Assembly: GCF_036324505.1 (NCBI RefSeq)
Contig: NC_086370.1
Span: 2,173,953-2,237,952, forward strand
Direction of reading: 5' to 3'
DNA: 64,000 nt
Source: Eleginops maclovinus
Taxonomy: Eukaryota; Chordata; Actinopteri; Perciformes; Eleginopidae
Shown in pieces: positions 1 through 17,494 of this stretch (position 1 is its first letter; every line of letters begins with the position of its first letter). The notes below the pieces were generated by a model that made no database searches, was not told where the DNA came from, and saw only the letters and a list, made by a program, of their open reading frames with translations. The position numbers and the translations under genes are program-made.

Positions 1-414
1 CCCCGCTTTCCTGATCCTTTGTCATATTGTTCTATTGAGATCAGATAGTGAAGGGAGCAGGATTTCAATCAAGAGACTAAAATGTAAACTGAGACCAAGT
101 GGTCATGAACCGATGTATAACCCAAACTGAATTAGCTTTCTTACAGCACATTTATAGAAGATAAAATAAGATAAGATGGACTTTTTACAGAAAAAGAGAG
201 AAACACAGTTGTACACATGGAATATACACGGGCATAATGAGAATAAAAGTCAAATTAAGAATTAAATAAGAATAAACATGCATTAACAGTATGAATAGAA
301 ATAACACAATAACATGGTTCAATCCTTATACAGATACAGTATGTGAGCATGGTAAATATATATACATTTAAATGTATTTTCCTGAGACATAATAAGAACT
401 TAAAACATTATAAA
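1..414. other. no gene seen; AT-rich
   Basis: AT-rich DNA with a short GATAAAATAAGATAAGATGG stretch (around 160-180) that resembles tails of common fish SINE-like repeats. Nothing else supported. Confidence 0.4.
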
Positions 415-935
415 ATGAACTTAAGTACACATTTGAGGTACATGTACTTTACCTGAGTATTTTTTCTCTTCTACTCCATGCTTCTACTTCATTGCAATTC
501 AAAGGGAAATATTGTACTTTCTACTTAACTAGATTTATTTGAGAAATGTAGTTACTAGGTACTTTATAAATGCAGATTTCTACACACTTCACTTAGGAAG
601 AACTTGTGTAATATGATGCCATCCAACATTATATTAAAGCATCTAAAACAATACAATGAAAAATGTATTTGCTGCAATTTCTCTCCGTGTTTAAGTCGTG
701 TTTGTTCAGTAACATTTCACAGTTTCAACTTCTCAAAAGTAAAGACAGTAAAAAAATGTCCTGCAATAAGTACTTTTACTCCAAATACTTAAGTAGTTGT
801 TCCTGTTCAATCTTAAATACTTTTACTTAAGTACTATTCTCAATGCAAAAGTTTTACTTGTAATGGAACGTTTTTACAGTATAGAATTAGTACTTTTACT
901 TAGAGGATCTAAATACTTTTTTTCACAATTAGTTA
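415..935. mobile_element. AGTACT-family hAT MITE, copy 1 (degraded)
   Basis: Repeated AGTACTTTTACT / AGTAAAAGTACT-type words in both orientations across 500 bp, the same family as the better preserved copies at 51751-52253 and 53571-54094. The ends are too eroded to read a target duplication. Confidence 0.6.
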
Positions 936-1056
936 GTGGGTCCTGCTTTATCTCCATCAGCAACAACATGTGGGACAGAACTCTGCGGGGACAAAAGTGG
1001 CTACACCAGATACACCTGAACTTAAACTGACAAAAAAGGGGCATCTACCTTTAGAC

Positions 1057-1546
1057 CAGGGGTGTCCAAACTACAGGCTGGGGGCCAACGGCGGACCGTG
1101 TTCCATTTTGAATGGAATTATCCCACATATTGTACTATTTAATATTTATGTACACTTTTATTAAACAGTAGCATTCATGTGTAAGTAAGCCCACTTTTCA
1201 AATAAATGAAATCATTTGAAGTTGAAAACATTTTCTAACAGATCTTAGTTGATAAAAAAAAAGAAGCTTAAAATATACCTTTCATATTTCCACTTTTATC
1301 AGCAATCTGAAGTTTAAAGCCAAACCTTTTTGTAACAAAATAAATGAAACCCTATGAGGGCTGAGATGTATGCTGCTTTTTTTTCTTCATATATTTAACT
1401 ATCAAGGAAAACGCACCTACATTTGATTGATTTTCCTAACTCATAACTTGACTTATGAGGCAGTATACCTCACCCCTAGTGAGGGGTCCAGCTCTTCTTA
1501 TAGTTTTCTGTTTGTGGCCCTCGTAGAAAATGTTTGGATACCCCTG
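1057..1546. mobile_element. hAT MITE with CAGGGGTGTCCAAAC ends
   Basis: Begins CAGGGGTGTCCAAACTAC and ends with the inverted form GTTTGGATACCCCTG. 490 bp, no coding capacity. The interior shares a Tyr/Leu-less CCTCAC...GAGGTGAGGTAT-like block, in opposite orientation, with the element at 55439-57086, so they are one family. No convincing target duplication remains here. Confidence 0.75.
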
Positions 1547-2059
1547 CTTGAACAGACAAAGAGACAGAAAGCCACTACACAGGGTGCAAAATGTCCAGAG
1601 ACTCAGAAGGCTGTAGAGATCTGTGAGCTCGGACAGAGTGCATCTTTGAGTGTAAGCCTACAATCTCCATTCATCATTATTACATGTTTGTGGACTGAGA
1701 ACTCACATAAATCCCTTTAAACCAATCCCTGACAACTTCATTGCTATTTATAGTCCCCCATTACGGTGGTGTTATTACTGTCACTTTAACAAGAGCAGCA
1801 GAGGATACTCCACATGACCAACTGTTAGCCTCCTCATCTCTCTCTCTCTCTGCACAAAGCTAACTGTTCCTCTCTGCCACCTCCTGTCAGGACAAGCAGA
1901 GTGTAAATATTACCCTTATTAATGATAAAAGACATCAGGCTCCATCTGTGCGAACACAAATCAACATAAATGACATGTTGAGATCACTGCGTCTACAGAA
2001 AGGCCCGGACAAAATCATGTCTAATGTGTCACATATATCTGTAATTCCAAAAGGCCTCT

Positions 2060-2060
<1 letters not shown>
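1547..2060. other. no gene seen
   Basis: Unique-looking sequence, with only a short CT run near 1838-1850. No ORF with support. Confidence 0.4.
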
Positions 2061-2120
<60 letters not shown>

Positions 2121-2141
2121 TGCTTGCGTGCACGTGTGTGT
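2061..2141. repeat. (GT)n then (TGCG)n microsatellite
   Basis: About 20 GT units, then TGCG tetranucleotide units, then GT again. Confidence 0.97.
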
Positions 2142-3334
2142 AAAGCACTTATTAATCTGTCCGTGGCCTTTCGCTGGCTTATGAAGTCCTGATTGTGTGT
2201 CATTGTTTTGGCTTCATTTATTTGAACACACACCCCATAATCACGCTTGCAAATATACGGCTTTAAAAAGACGAGCTGCCATTTTCATCATGGCTCTAAC
2301 AAAGTGCATTTGAAATCTCTCTGACTTCCCCTGAGCTGAGCCATCAGGGCTCACACAATACCAATCAGAAGAGAAATCTCTGGGCTTCAAAGCTTCACGC
2401 TTGACTACATTAATAATATTAATAAAACAGCAAATTGAATGTGTGGGCTAAGAGGTGGGGGGAGAAAGTGTCTTGAAATCCTCTAAAGACAGCCGTCTTT
2501 GTCTCTGACTCTTGTTTCTCTTTTCATTATTGGCTCATTGAAAGTGAAGGCTAATGACAAAATAGCGGGCTAATTCCTGTAATTATGTGTGTTTGTCAAA
2601 GGGAATTTGCGAATGACAGCGCTTCTCCTTCTTCTGATCTTTAAGCCAGTGGCTTCGGGGGTGGCATTGTTACTAACAAAGCATTTAAAGACAGGTCATG
2701 AATTAGTGAGGTATACATGTAGGTGGCAGCAGAAACACAGCTCCCCCGGGGGAAGCTTGCAAAACAAACTTAACCCCTGACCTTTAGCTTCATTGTATTA
2801 TAGTCAAGAATAGTTGTGCATGAACACAAGTCAAATGTTTACATGCATATCGCAAAGTTGAGGCAAAAGCTGGAAATGAATGTCCAATAACAAGGACGGA
2901 ACACAAGTGTTACATTATGTGATACAACAAAAGAGAAGGGTGGAGACGGCTCAGGGTTCCGAGGAGTTCTATTGTGCCGTGTCTCTGCGAAGCTGCACAG
3001 GAAGACGGTTTAGTCTGTTTGACCTCCAAAGGAAAACTATTTTGAATACCACAATATTTTTTGACCTTCATAATAAATTGATTCAGCAATAATGTGGGAG
3101 TATATAAAAGAATGCATTATAGAGAGGCTGGATAGAGGCTGATGGTGCAGGCTTGGTAAGGCATGCTGTGCTCTGATAATTAGTACATAACAGCTGATCT
3201 CAGTTTGTGATTCCATAAAAAATATACTTAAAATAAGGAAATACACACAATACTTCTCACAGGGCTTTACCATGTGTCATATGCAGACTTGAAACATGTT
3301 GGTAACAATGGTCATGATTTATTGGATGTAATCA
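2142..3334. other. no gene seen
   Basis: About 1.2 kb of unique-looking sequence with no supported ORF, RNA gene or element. Confidence 0.4.
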
Positions 3335-3608
<274 letters not shown>

Positions 3609-4002
3609 GTATGTGCATGTTAAGTGTTCCGGCGTACCTTTACACCTGAACACTTAAGAAGGTTACACAAATATTCAATTCAAACAAACAAATTCTAATG
3701 AACTTACATTCTGTCTGTTTTCCACCAAGTGAAGCTTTAACAAGCACAAAGAGTGTCAAGCCCCCTGTTATCGCCCCATGATTTCATTGGTTAGTCATGT
3801 AGCTCTGAACCCTGCCATTAACTGGAAGAGAGCACACATGTGGGAGGGCAGCCGAGCCGGGGACTAAAGTGCCACTTGGAGAGTTTGGGTCCCTCCAGAT
3901 TGCCGTAGCAACTATTCTACTTCATAGCTATTTGAGGGAAACCAGCCACACCTATTCAACCCTCTCACCCTGTCTCCACCGTCCCCTTCCCCTAACCCCT
4001 AC

Positions 4003-9061
<5,059 letters not shown>

Positions 9062-9137
<76 letters not shown>
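9062..9137. repeat. (GT)n microsatellite, (CA)n on hspa12a sense strand
   Basis: About 38 units, starting 50 nt after the hspa12a stop codon, so it probably lies in the 3' UTR as (CA)n. Confidence 0.97.
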
Positions 9138-9139
<2 letters not shown>

Positions 9140-9142
9140 ATT
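9137..9142 (-). terminator. candidate polyadenylation signal near hspa12a stop
   Basis: On the minus strand this reads AATAAA, about 45 nt after the stop codon, and is directly followed by the (CA)n run. A second AATAAA lies at 8349-8344, about 840 nt after the stop. Mammalian HSPA12A has a long 3' UTR, so the more distal site is at least as plausible. Sequence alone does not decide. Confidence 0.3.
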
Positions 9143-9187
9143 TGAACAGATCCTCACTATTTGGGAACATGTGCTCTCGTTCCCTTC

Positions 9188-9819
9188 TTAATGGCTTAGG
9201 AAGTCAATGCTAGCTTTAACGGTGCGCCCGGTGGACACATCCACCGCCATGGCCCGGATCTCCGTGTCTCCAAACTGCATGAGCGTCTGGATCTCGCGGC
9301 GCGGCGCTGTGCTTTCTGTTCCACTCACATCCAGACGAAGTGTCCCACACTTCCTGACGCCAGGCTCGCTGATGAAGCCTGCCTTCTCCTTCTCAGAGCA
9401 GTAGACGTGGATGACGATGACCTGCTGGGAGGGCTTGGCGGGGGTGTAGCTCCGCTTCACCAGCTCACCCAGCGACACAGACTGGTCGGCGGCGATGAAG
9501 GTGTCGAGGACATCGGTGCACCAGCGCGTGCCGTCCTTCACCAGCAGCTTCTCTGGCGGGTGCTTGCCCTCCACGAAGCGATTGAGGACGCCCACCCCGT
9601 ATGTGAGGGGCGAGCGGCGCACTTTGATGATGCTGGGGTCTAGGCCAAACAGCACGGCACCTTTCAGGATGGTGAGGCCCACGTCATGGGGTATGATGAT
9701 GCGACTGCGGCCCTGCAGCATGTCCTGGACGGCCTGCTGCAGCAGGAGAGACTCAGCAAAGCCCCCCACCAGGAACAAGAACTTAATGTCGCTGACCTCC
9801 GGCTTCTCAAACAGCTCCG
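9188..9819 (-). CDS. hspa12a: hspa12a coding exon 12 (terminal, with stop)
   Basis: Residues 461-670 and TAA stop (9190-9188). It begins [20 protein letters not shown] and includes the adenosine-contact LVGGFAES motif, [20 protein letters not shown], the [20 protein letters not shown] block, a Lys/Arg-rich [12 protein letters not shown] segment, and the C-terminal beta-rich region ending in [10 protein letters not shown]. The acceptor is CTCCTACAG before 9819. The exon is markedly GC-rich compared with its surroundings, which creates long antisense open frames that are only shadows. Confidence 0.95.
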
Positions 9820-10588
9820 CTGTAGGAGGAGAGAGAAACTCAATGAAGGAAACGACTGACTTACAGCAAGGGCTACATGTACCATGAGTCACTGCTGGTG
9901 ATTACTATGGGATATGCATACTGTCTTTTCAATTAGCTTATTTGTTTAAATGGATCTTGGATTTCCTCTTCTGACTCATCATTACAGCTGTGTGTGTTCA
10001 CTGACCACAGATCAGATGCTGAAAACAATGTTGTCACCACCGCTGTTTGGCAGGATGAGCGGGTGTATGACACAGAGTAAACATCTTTCGCCGTTGGATC
10101 CTATTATTAGAGATAATCTGACAGCACAGAGAGGAACGAGTGGGATCATGGAGCAGTTTGTAAACAATCTAACAGTTTAGCAATAGAATTTGAACCCTTT
10201 ATTTGTTGGGGACTTGAACCTGAAATGTCACTCATGATCCCTCCTTACTAAACCACCTTAGGTTTGGATTTAACTCTCTTGCTTGACTGCTTGTTCTCCT
10301 TATGGATCATAAACATATTAGCATGTGCACGTACATCCTGCTACATGTCTGATACACTCCTATTCTTTTGCATTTTAATCAAATCAGACTACAGTGGTTT
10401 AATGTTGCTCCTGTTGCTGTTTTTTTGTTGTTGTTGCTTTTGTTTTAGTTCCTGTGTGAGTATCTGTGAGATCGATGTCGCTGTTACTGTCTGCAGACAG
10501 CAGCAGGTCCTCTGCAGGTTAGACCAACACTGCTGGACTTCACTCATTCAACCAACTACAGTTAGTGTTAGATAATCACCAAATAACC

Positions 10589-11274
10589 TAGCCTAGAAAT
10601 CTAGGCGCACCCTAGCGGTAGCAAATTTAATTTGCAGCCAGGGTTCAGACTAGAAACTCCTCGTTAGCTCGAGAGGTGCAAAATTCTAACTCTGGTTTGG
10701 CCAATCACATCGTGTGATTGTCGGTTGGCGGGCTTAACATAATGACGTTAATGAGTTGCGAGATCGGATACGGCAAAAGTTAAATTTATCAGCTAGATCC
10801 GCTGGTGGCCAAACGCATGGGAATCAGTGAAAACCCACTGGTGATTGTTGTTTCACCACTGATTGCGCTTATGGAGGACCAGGTAAACGAGACTACCAAA
10901 TTTGGACTTTCGGCCCTGCGACTTGGCAAAGGCGACCAGGAAGACATTCAAAGCGGCCAGTGCCAGTTGATATACGGGAGTCCTGAATCCTGAGTTCTAT
11001 AAGGCTCAGATGTTACAGCAGTGACATCACAGAACAATTAACTAATGGATAATTTGATTCAGACCTTAAAAAAAAAATGGTTGTAGAATGTATTGTGCTA
11101 CTTTTTCCGTCGCTCTGACTATGACACCTTCTTCGTTGCTCTGATTGGTTGTAGCGCTATCCGTGCAGAGGGAATTTGAAAGACAACTGTTTATCCCACC
11201 CCCTCGGATTGAGCCCTGCCAATTGTGTATGCCCAGACCAAACATCTTGATGTAGGTCTGGTTTGCCAGGCTAC
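10589..11274 (+). mobile_element. 0.7-kb DNA element carrying a RecQ-like helicase fragment
   Basis: The left end is TAGCCTAGAAATCTAGG and the right end GTTTGCCAGGCTAC; the outer TAGCCT/AGGCTA forms a short inverted repeat. It is flanked by AAATAACC (10581-10588) and AAATGACC (11275-11282), 7 of 8 identical, consistent with an 8-bp target duplication. It sits in hspa12a intron 11. The interior carries a RecQ fragment (listed separately). The superfamily is not certain: the 8-bp duplication suits hAT or P-like elements. Confidence 0.6.
10805..10993 (+). pseudogene. RecQ-family helicase fragment
   Basis: A 62-residue open frame containing VIVVSPLIALMEDQVNE, which matches RecQ helicase motif Ia, then ALRLGKGDQEDIQSGQCQLI and YGSPES. 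The DEAH box, helicase C-terminal lobe and ATP-binding Walker A are missing. It is therefore a non-functional internal fragment captured or retained inside a mobile element. Whether the parental element encoded a RecQ or the piece was captured from a host gene cannot be told from this copy. Confidence 0.65.
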
Positions 11275-11640
11275 AAATGACCTGGTATACAGTGTAAAAT
11301 AGGACTGAGTGATAAAACGATATATATAAATGTTTATCTTTTAAATTCTCCTAATCCTCATTATTATCCACATTTTTGCACTTCAGTTCCTAAAATGAGA
11401 AAAAAAACTCATCGTAGAATGTATTCACACAGGCCTAAACAAAAATAATACATTTCATAAAAACGTTTTATTTATTGAATTACTGCTCATGGTTGATGCT
11501 AAATCTTGATACTGTATGTATCATTTTCAAGATCAGGATATCAGGTTTTTCCATTTCGCTGAACAGTATCGTATTAGTTACCTGCACAACTTAAGAGTGA
11601 AGACCACCAGCTATAACTGGAAATGGTATTAATGCAAACA

Positions 11641-11772
<132 letters not shown>

Positions 11773-11794
11773 TGAGGCGTTGAGTGCAGCTTAC

Positions 11795-11898
11795 TGAGAT
11801 GTTGGATAATGTGGTCTATGGTGGGCTTGAACAGGGAGTTCATGGCGTCTGGATTCATCCTCAGCATCCCCTGAGACGACCATTTGACAAAATCCACA
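11795..11898 (-). CDS. hspa12a: hspa12a coding exon 11
   Basis: Residues 426-461. It encodes VDFVKWSSQGMLRMNPDAMN followed by SLFKPTIDHIIQHL. The acceptor is CTCTCAG before 11898 and the donor GTAAGC at 11794. On the sense strand the donor is followed 21 nt later by a long (CA)n tract (11772 down to 11643), a known kind of hnRNP L binding sequence. Confidence 0.94.
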
Positions 11899-12289
11899 CT
11901 GAGAGAGGAAGGGACAGTATGTGAATATCTGATAAAGTTCTCCTGCAGATAAGGCTGCATTAAAATGGTAATATCAACATATTTAAAAGACAAATATGTC
12001 GCAATAAGGCTAATGTTTTGCATAGTTGTACATGACAATAAACATAGTTTTCACTTACAATCAGCTTAGAATCTTAACATAATCTTTTTAAATGATTGAT
12101 GTTCATGTCATTATGACACTAAACCAACAATATATCAACAATGCTTTATCATGATGGTTCAGTATTATCTGACATCTCTATTGAAAATGTGCACTGGTTA
12201 TAGGTCACTATCAGAGTCTGGAAGAATAAAAAGTAAAAGTAGTCACTGTGCAAATGAGACTCACAATCTCTGCAAAGACTTCCTAAATG

Positions 12290-12745
12290 CAGAGGTGGGA
12301 GAAGTACTCAGATGTTGTACTTGAGTAAAAGTAGAAGTACTCAGGTCTTGTACTTGAGTAAAAGTAGAAGTACCAGAGTGTAGGAATACTCTGTTACAGT
12401 AAAAGTCCTGCATTCAAAATGTTCCTCCAGTGAAAGTAGAAAGTACTCTCATCTAAATGTACTTAAAGTAGCGACAGTAAAAGTAGTCATTGTTTGATTG
12501 GTCCATTTCAGAATAATATCTCTGATATGTTTTATAATGATTGATCATTAAAGTGTTCTCAGAGCTGGTAAAGGTGCAGCTAGTTTGAATGACTCTGTAT
12601 ACTGCAGGGTAGCTGCTGGATTTACTCAGGGTGAAGTAAAGTCTGATTTAAGGGCTGATTATATTTCATATCATTATTCCAGATCTGTAAAGTAACTAAA
12701 GGGATTAAATACATGTAGTGGAGTAAAAGTACACCATTTACCTCA
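12290..12745. mobile_element. AGTACT-family hAT MITE, copy 3
   Basis: Begins GCAGAGGTGGGAGAAGTACT and carries the family's AGTAAAAGTAGAAGTAC and GTAAAAGTCCTGCATTCAAA segments. It fades after about 12740, so the right end is lost. Lies in hspa12a intron 10. Confidence 0.75.
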
Positions 12746-13580
12746 TCATAAATCTATAGCGTCTGTCAGCTGTGATCCCATGTGTAATTCCTGTACAGTA
12801 TGTGCATTAGGTGGTGTGTGCCACAGTTGAAGTTGTCCCCTCCCAAGATTGTTCAGCACAATGGCAGACAGAACACTTCATGTTAGACATCACAGGAGCC
12901 TGGGGCTCAGTGGGTTCCAGTTTCAGACATATCAATATCTTATAATGTCTCTCACTGTGGGATAATTACGGTCCACACAGGCATGAGACAGGCCCATTAA
13001 CTGGAGACTCCATGCTGGTCCCACAGGTCAGTCGTTACAGAACTCTAATGCTTGGAAGCCCATTTATTACTTTCTGTCCAACACTAAGATCTAATTGTGT
13101 GTCATTATGGCAACATGTGTGCTTTTAGTCTTGCTTTTTAATGTATCCCTCCTCCAACCATAGATAACATATAAGGAGTGGATGTAGTCACCATAATGTA
13201 ACCTATTACAGATCTGAAGTGTTTTTTTCTCTTGGAACTAGAAGTGACACAACAGGGTGGAACTAAGTACAACATAAGTTACAAATATTATAATTAACTA
13301 GGATTCCACACACTTTGGAAGCAACCTGTCAATCACTAGGTAGCCCCGCCCTAAAGCAAACCTTGGTTTATCATCAATTTGACTCTACATAAGACCCTAA
13401 TATACAAAACCATGTGGGAAAGTAGAGAGATGTGTGGAGACACTGTGATCTCGTTCTTTATGGTCCAGATGGATCAGCTGTATGTTGAAATTACGATAGT
13501 GAAAGATAATCCCCCTCCCTTACTTTACTGATCTTTTTCACACGTCAGGGATTGGTCTCTGGTTTCCTGTGTGTACTCAC
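12746..13580. other. intron 10 remainder, nothing recognised
   Basis: Intronic sequence without supported ORF or element. Confidence 0.4.
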
Positions 13581-13839
13581 TTGCTTTTGCGCAGAGCGTG
13601 CTCCACGCTGTGGCCCCTGAACTTCTTGTAGTAGTCGATGAAGGAGAAGGGCAGGTTGATGTTGAGCGGGTTGGATCTCTCCGGGGCCGCAGCCCTCTTC
13701 CGGGACTCAAACGCGATCATCAAGTCCACCCAGGCTGCTGGCCTCTTGATCTTAAATTGGTCGATGAAATCCTGGCCAAAGATCTTACAGAGCAGCTTCT
13801 CAAATTCATAATCAATGCCAATGGAGCCATAGGGACCGC
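13581..13839 (-). CDS. hspa12a: hspa12a coding exon 10
   Basis: Residues 340-426. It encodes [20 protein letters not shown], then [20 protein letters not shown], and the diagnostic [20 protein letters not shown] with LRKS. It is separated from exon 9 by an intron of only 81 bp (13840-13920). The acceptor is CTTCCTAG before 13839 and the donor GTGAGT after 13581. Confidence 0.95.
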
Positions 13840-13920
13840 CTAGGAAGAGGAGGGGTGAGACTGTGAGTCAAATACAAACAAGATGGAACCTCAGCTGCAT
13901 GAAGCAGAGAATCGTGTTAC

Positions 13921-14025
13921 CTGAGGCCTTATAGAGTTCCTTCAGATGACCCTCTGGAAGACGGATCTGATGGACAGTCAGGTCCACGGTTCCTCCTCCA
14001 CAGTCCACGACCACGTAACGATCTC
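13921..14025 (-). CDS. hspa12a: hspa12a coding exon 9 (phosphate-2 motif)
   Basis: Residues 305-339. It encodes [20 protein letters not shown] then [15 protein letters not shown]. The [11 protein letters not shown] segment is the phosphate-2 motif that binds the ATP beta/gamma phosphates in the actin/Hsp70 superfamily. The family often has VVVDSGGG here; this copy has Cys at 313. The acceptor is TGTGCAG before 14025 and the donor GTAACA after 13921. Confidence 0.94.
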
Positions 14026-14924
14026 CTGCACAGAGGGGGGGTACCGTCAAGTCATGTGCATCAAATGCTGTTATCCAACAGCTCCCTCCCTGCACTCATC
14101 TACTCTGTTCGCTGTTCTCAGGGACATTCTTAGGAGAGGTGGACCAGACTCTTTGTGTCTCTTCAGCTTGTTGAAGCAGAGTCCTGCTGAGCGGCCTCTC
14201 TGAGGCTGTAGGGTCAGCAGCACAGTGGTGCAGGAAGACAAAGTGCAGGAGGTAATGAAACAGACTCATGACTGGCTTTAGTAGAGACAACATGGTGGAC
14301 AGTTTGGACATCAGATGATTTACAGAGTCAAACTACATGTAACAGAAGTGAAAAGTATCATGTATCATTCAATTAATGTTTGAGACGAATACATCGCTCC
14401 AACTATAGCATCACAGGGAGTTTTGTTTCTTAGAAATGTGTTACTGGAAATTAAGAAAAAGCATCTTTGGTATTGTATGCTGCTTCTCTCAGCTGAGTTG
14501 GCGGGTCATTGAGTGTGTGATTGACAGCAGAGCGAGCATGCAGGCAGAAAGCAAAGTATAGCTGAGACTGTAGACTAACTTCAGGTCGTGTGGAGTTATT
14601 TAGCAGATTTCTGTTGACAGGCACAGGTGAGGACTGTAATCACAACTGACAGAAGCAAAATGAGGATAAACCCAGCATGAACTAAACTGTAGTTTCCTAT
14701 CCATGACTTTAGAAGTAACAGACATAAAATTAAGAAAAGCTTTTTAAAATCAGGACCTTCAGAACCTTACATTTTCTCCAGGTTGTTACAGTTCCCCACA
14801 ACATGCTCTATTTCAGTAATATCTAAAGTTAGTACCTAACAAGTCAGATTGGCAGCAATAGAAACAGCAGGAGTGTTAACCCTAGAGGAAGATGGAAAGA
14901 GGAGTAAAAGAGGAGAAACTCTAC
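14026..14924. other. intron 8, nothing recognised
   Basis: 899-bp intron with no repeat or ORF that I can support. Confidence 0.4.
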
Positions 14925-15011
14925 CTTCTTCCAGCTCCGCCCAGAGCTCCCCTATGACATTTTCCACCATAAAGGTGCGGCTCTGTCGGTTGCGCCGCAC
15001 ATGCTCCTTCG
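14925..15011 (-). CDS. hspa12a: hspa12a coding exon 8
   Basis: Residues 276-304. It encodes AKEHVRRNRQSRTFMVENVI followed by GELWAELEE, a charged insertion characteristic of HSPA12 proteins relative to canonical Hsp70. The acceptor is ACAAGCAG before 15011 and the donor GTAGAG after 14925. The exon was found by phase continuity between exons 7 and 9. Confidence 0.9.
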
Positions 15012-15660
15012 CTGCTTGTTAACAGAGAGAGAATGTTCTGGTGAGTGTGAGGAAGCTCTGCAGTGAGCGGCTGTGTGGCTCAGGTACAGGAGTGTGTGAG
15101 GCAAGCAGCAAGCTGAGGTGCATATGTATCACACTGTGAGCAGCTCTCATACTATAATAACTTATTCAAACCATAATGTATCATGGTCATTCAAATTCAA
15201 ATTAGAAATAGATCACTTGGCTGGTCAGTACATACAATTACAACACATAAATATGTACAGAAATACAGAACATTAGGGCTGACATGCAGTGAAACCAACG
15301 TGTGACAAAAAAAAGGTTGACTCAAGGAAAATGCAAGTCAACTTCACCTAAATCAGGTATATGTTTTAAGGATGTGACCAAAAAGAAACAAATATGTTCA
15401 CTTTCATCTCAGAATTCCTTGAATCTTTTTTAAAATTATGATTTCTTTTCCTAAACATTTGGGTTTTTTATTCAGATTTTTTTTAATGAAAATCTCAAGA
15501 GTTCCAACTTCTTTCCAAGCTGGGAGACCTGGTAGGAGTTCATGACAGAGCGACATTTCCTCCTACACAGAGGAAACAATACAAGGACTCTAACAGCTCT
15601 GCAGAGGGCATGAGAGAGGGGCATGTTATCCCAGAGGCAAAGGGACATGAGGTCAATGAC

Positions 15661-15835
15661 CCTTCAATCAATCACGTTTATTTATGCAGCCCAATATCAC
15701 AAGGTACACATTTGCCTTGGGAGGTGTTACAGTGTGTTCAGCACACAACACCGTCTGTCCTTAAAACCCTGCCGAAAGAAACCCCCCCAACGAATGTGGA
15801 AACATGGGAGAAACCTTGGGGGGAATCTTTGGATT
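15661..15835. mobile_element. fish SINE-like fragment
   Basis: The stretch TTTATTTATGCAGCCCAATA followed by TCACAAGG and, further on, GAAACC(T)TGGGGGGAA resembles a common teleost interspersed repeat whose consensus begins TTTATTTATATAGCCCAATATCACA. Recognised from memory, with no target duplication read. Lies in intron 7 of hspa12a. Confidence 0.5.
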
Positions 15836-17125
15836 CATTAATATTTAATATTCAGTCATATGAAATTGGAATAACTCATTCAGCCGTCTGTTTGTATTAT
15901 TCCACCCTCAGAGTATCTCCCCTTTAGCAGACAATAAAAAGATTATTTTATATAATTTCTTCCTTTTTTTGGTAAAGAGTTTTACATCAGACCTGTGGTT
16001 GAGGTCACTAATTCTATTCTTGTGTCCGTTCTGTTTTTCTGATCGGAAATTTACAAGATGAAGAAATGAATCCATCCAAAAATCTAATATGGAAGTACAC
16101 ATCTCCATAGAATTCACCTGCATGATTTGCAATTGGATTTGCTGTTGCTGCTTGCCAAATTCGTGCAGATGATTACCATGGCAGTGAAAGGCAACAACAT
16201 CAGAGCAAGTGGCACAAGCTAGATGTACTGCACTGACAAGAGACACTGTACATCAGAAAGAACCATCTCTACAGCGCTGTAACAGCACACCTGATCCATG
16301 ACTAATGTTCTGCGCTCTTTCTTTAGATGTGGTGAAAACAGCGGAAAGGCATTTTGCTGAACCTTAAAAGTACAAGTTTCTTGAAGTTGCAGAGTAATGT
16401 GAGATAGCAGACAGAGTCGCCACTGTAGGAACAGATGGAGCTGAAGTGTGATAGCGCCAGAGAGAATATGCTCTGTGAAGTGCACATATACATTATACAG
16501 GGGGGATCACAGTGGCTCTCTGTGACAGCAGCTTTTTCAATGCTATAGCTATAAGTGTTGGAAAATTGTCGTACTTCATGCTAATAACTCAGAAATCATG
16601 TTAAATTAAGCTAAAAAACCCTCTGATTTCTCTCAGCCGTACTCCTGCTACAGTATAACGTGTTCACAAGAGTGGGATGTACAGACAAGTGAGACAGATG
16701 TACTTTATGCTTCTGCATGCCAGTGGTGAGGCATAACAAACTCAACAGGGAGCTGGGGGACATTCAGGCCAGTAACAAAGTCAGAGATGTGAAGTATTAA
16801 TAAAGTAAGAAACACTTTTTTGTGTAGGATAACAACTTGTAAAAGAAGCAAAATCAAGCTGAAATGTGAAGGTTGGAAATCAACAAAAAGTCATGCATAT
16901 TTTCAAGATAGCATGTTTACCATGACCTGGAGAAACTATGGATGGAACAGCATTCAACAGGAGAAAAAAATGTTACAATGTCAGTACTGGTGCTGCCATA
17001 TTGTAACACATCCAGAACAATCTGCAGGACAGATTTGAGCATGTGTAATGATCTATGAAGCTTCATGGGGTATAGATCTGTATGAAAGCATCATGTGTTC
17101 AGATATTCAGCACCACCTGATGTAC
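15836..17125. other. intron 7 remainder, nothing recognised
   Basis: No supported ORF, RNA gene or element. Confidence 0.4.
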
Positions 17126-17297
17126 CTTGGGTCATTGCGCCCCCCACGTTCTCAGTGGGGCTGCAGCCGTTCTGGGTGTTGTTGGCGCCCAAGTCCACCA
17201 TCTGGTGGAGGCGGAGCTTGCGGCAATAGATGGATGCTGCCTCGGGTTCTAAGGCGATGATCAGCTGCTCTGGGTTTTCCCGGGACACCAGACCAGA
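17126..17297 (-). CDS. hspa12a: hspa12a coding exon 7
   Basis: Residues 219-275 plus one base of codon 276. It contains the strongly conserved stretch [20 protein letters not shown], equivalent to the Hsp70 EPTAAA region, followed by a variable acidic/Asn-rich loop ([18 protein letters not shown]) and MTQ. The acceptor is TGTGTAG before 17297 and the donor GTACAT after 17126. Confidence 0.93.
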
Positions 17298-17494
17298 CTA
17301 CACAAGATGGAATACAGACAGGAAAAACACCTTTAACCTATGAAGGAAAATTCTATTGAGTATGGTGATTAAAATGCCCACAATACTGTCTGAAGATGTG
17401 TAAGGTAATGTACACTTGTTTCTACTGCAACCACAAAACACAATAGTTGTTGCTGTTGTTGTTATTGTGCCTGCTTGTGCTGCACTACTTTCAG

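Noticed and set aside
9207..9887. Long plus-strand frames opposite the hspa12a terminal exon
   Set aside because: Antisense shadows of a GC-rich conserved exon; no family resemblance.
13525..13710. 61-codon minus frame rich in Ser/Thr/Arg
   Set aside because: Wrong frame of hspa12a exon 10; the correct frame gives the conserved [12 protein letters not shown] block.
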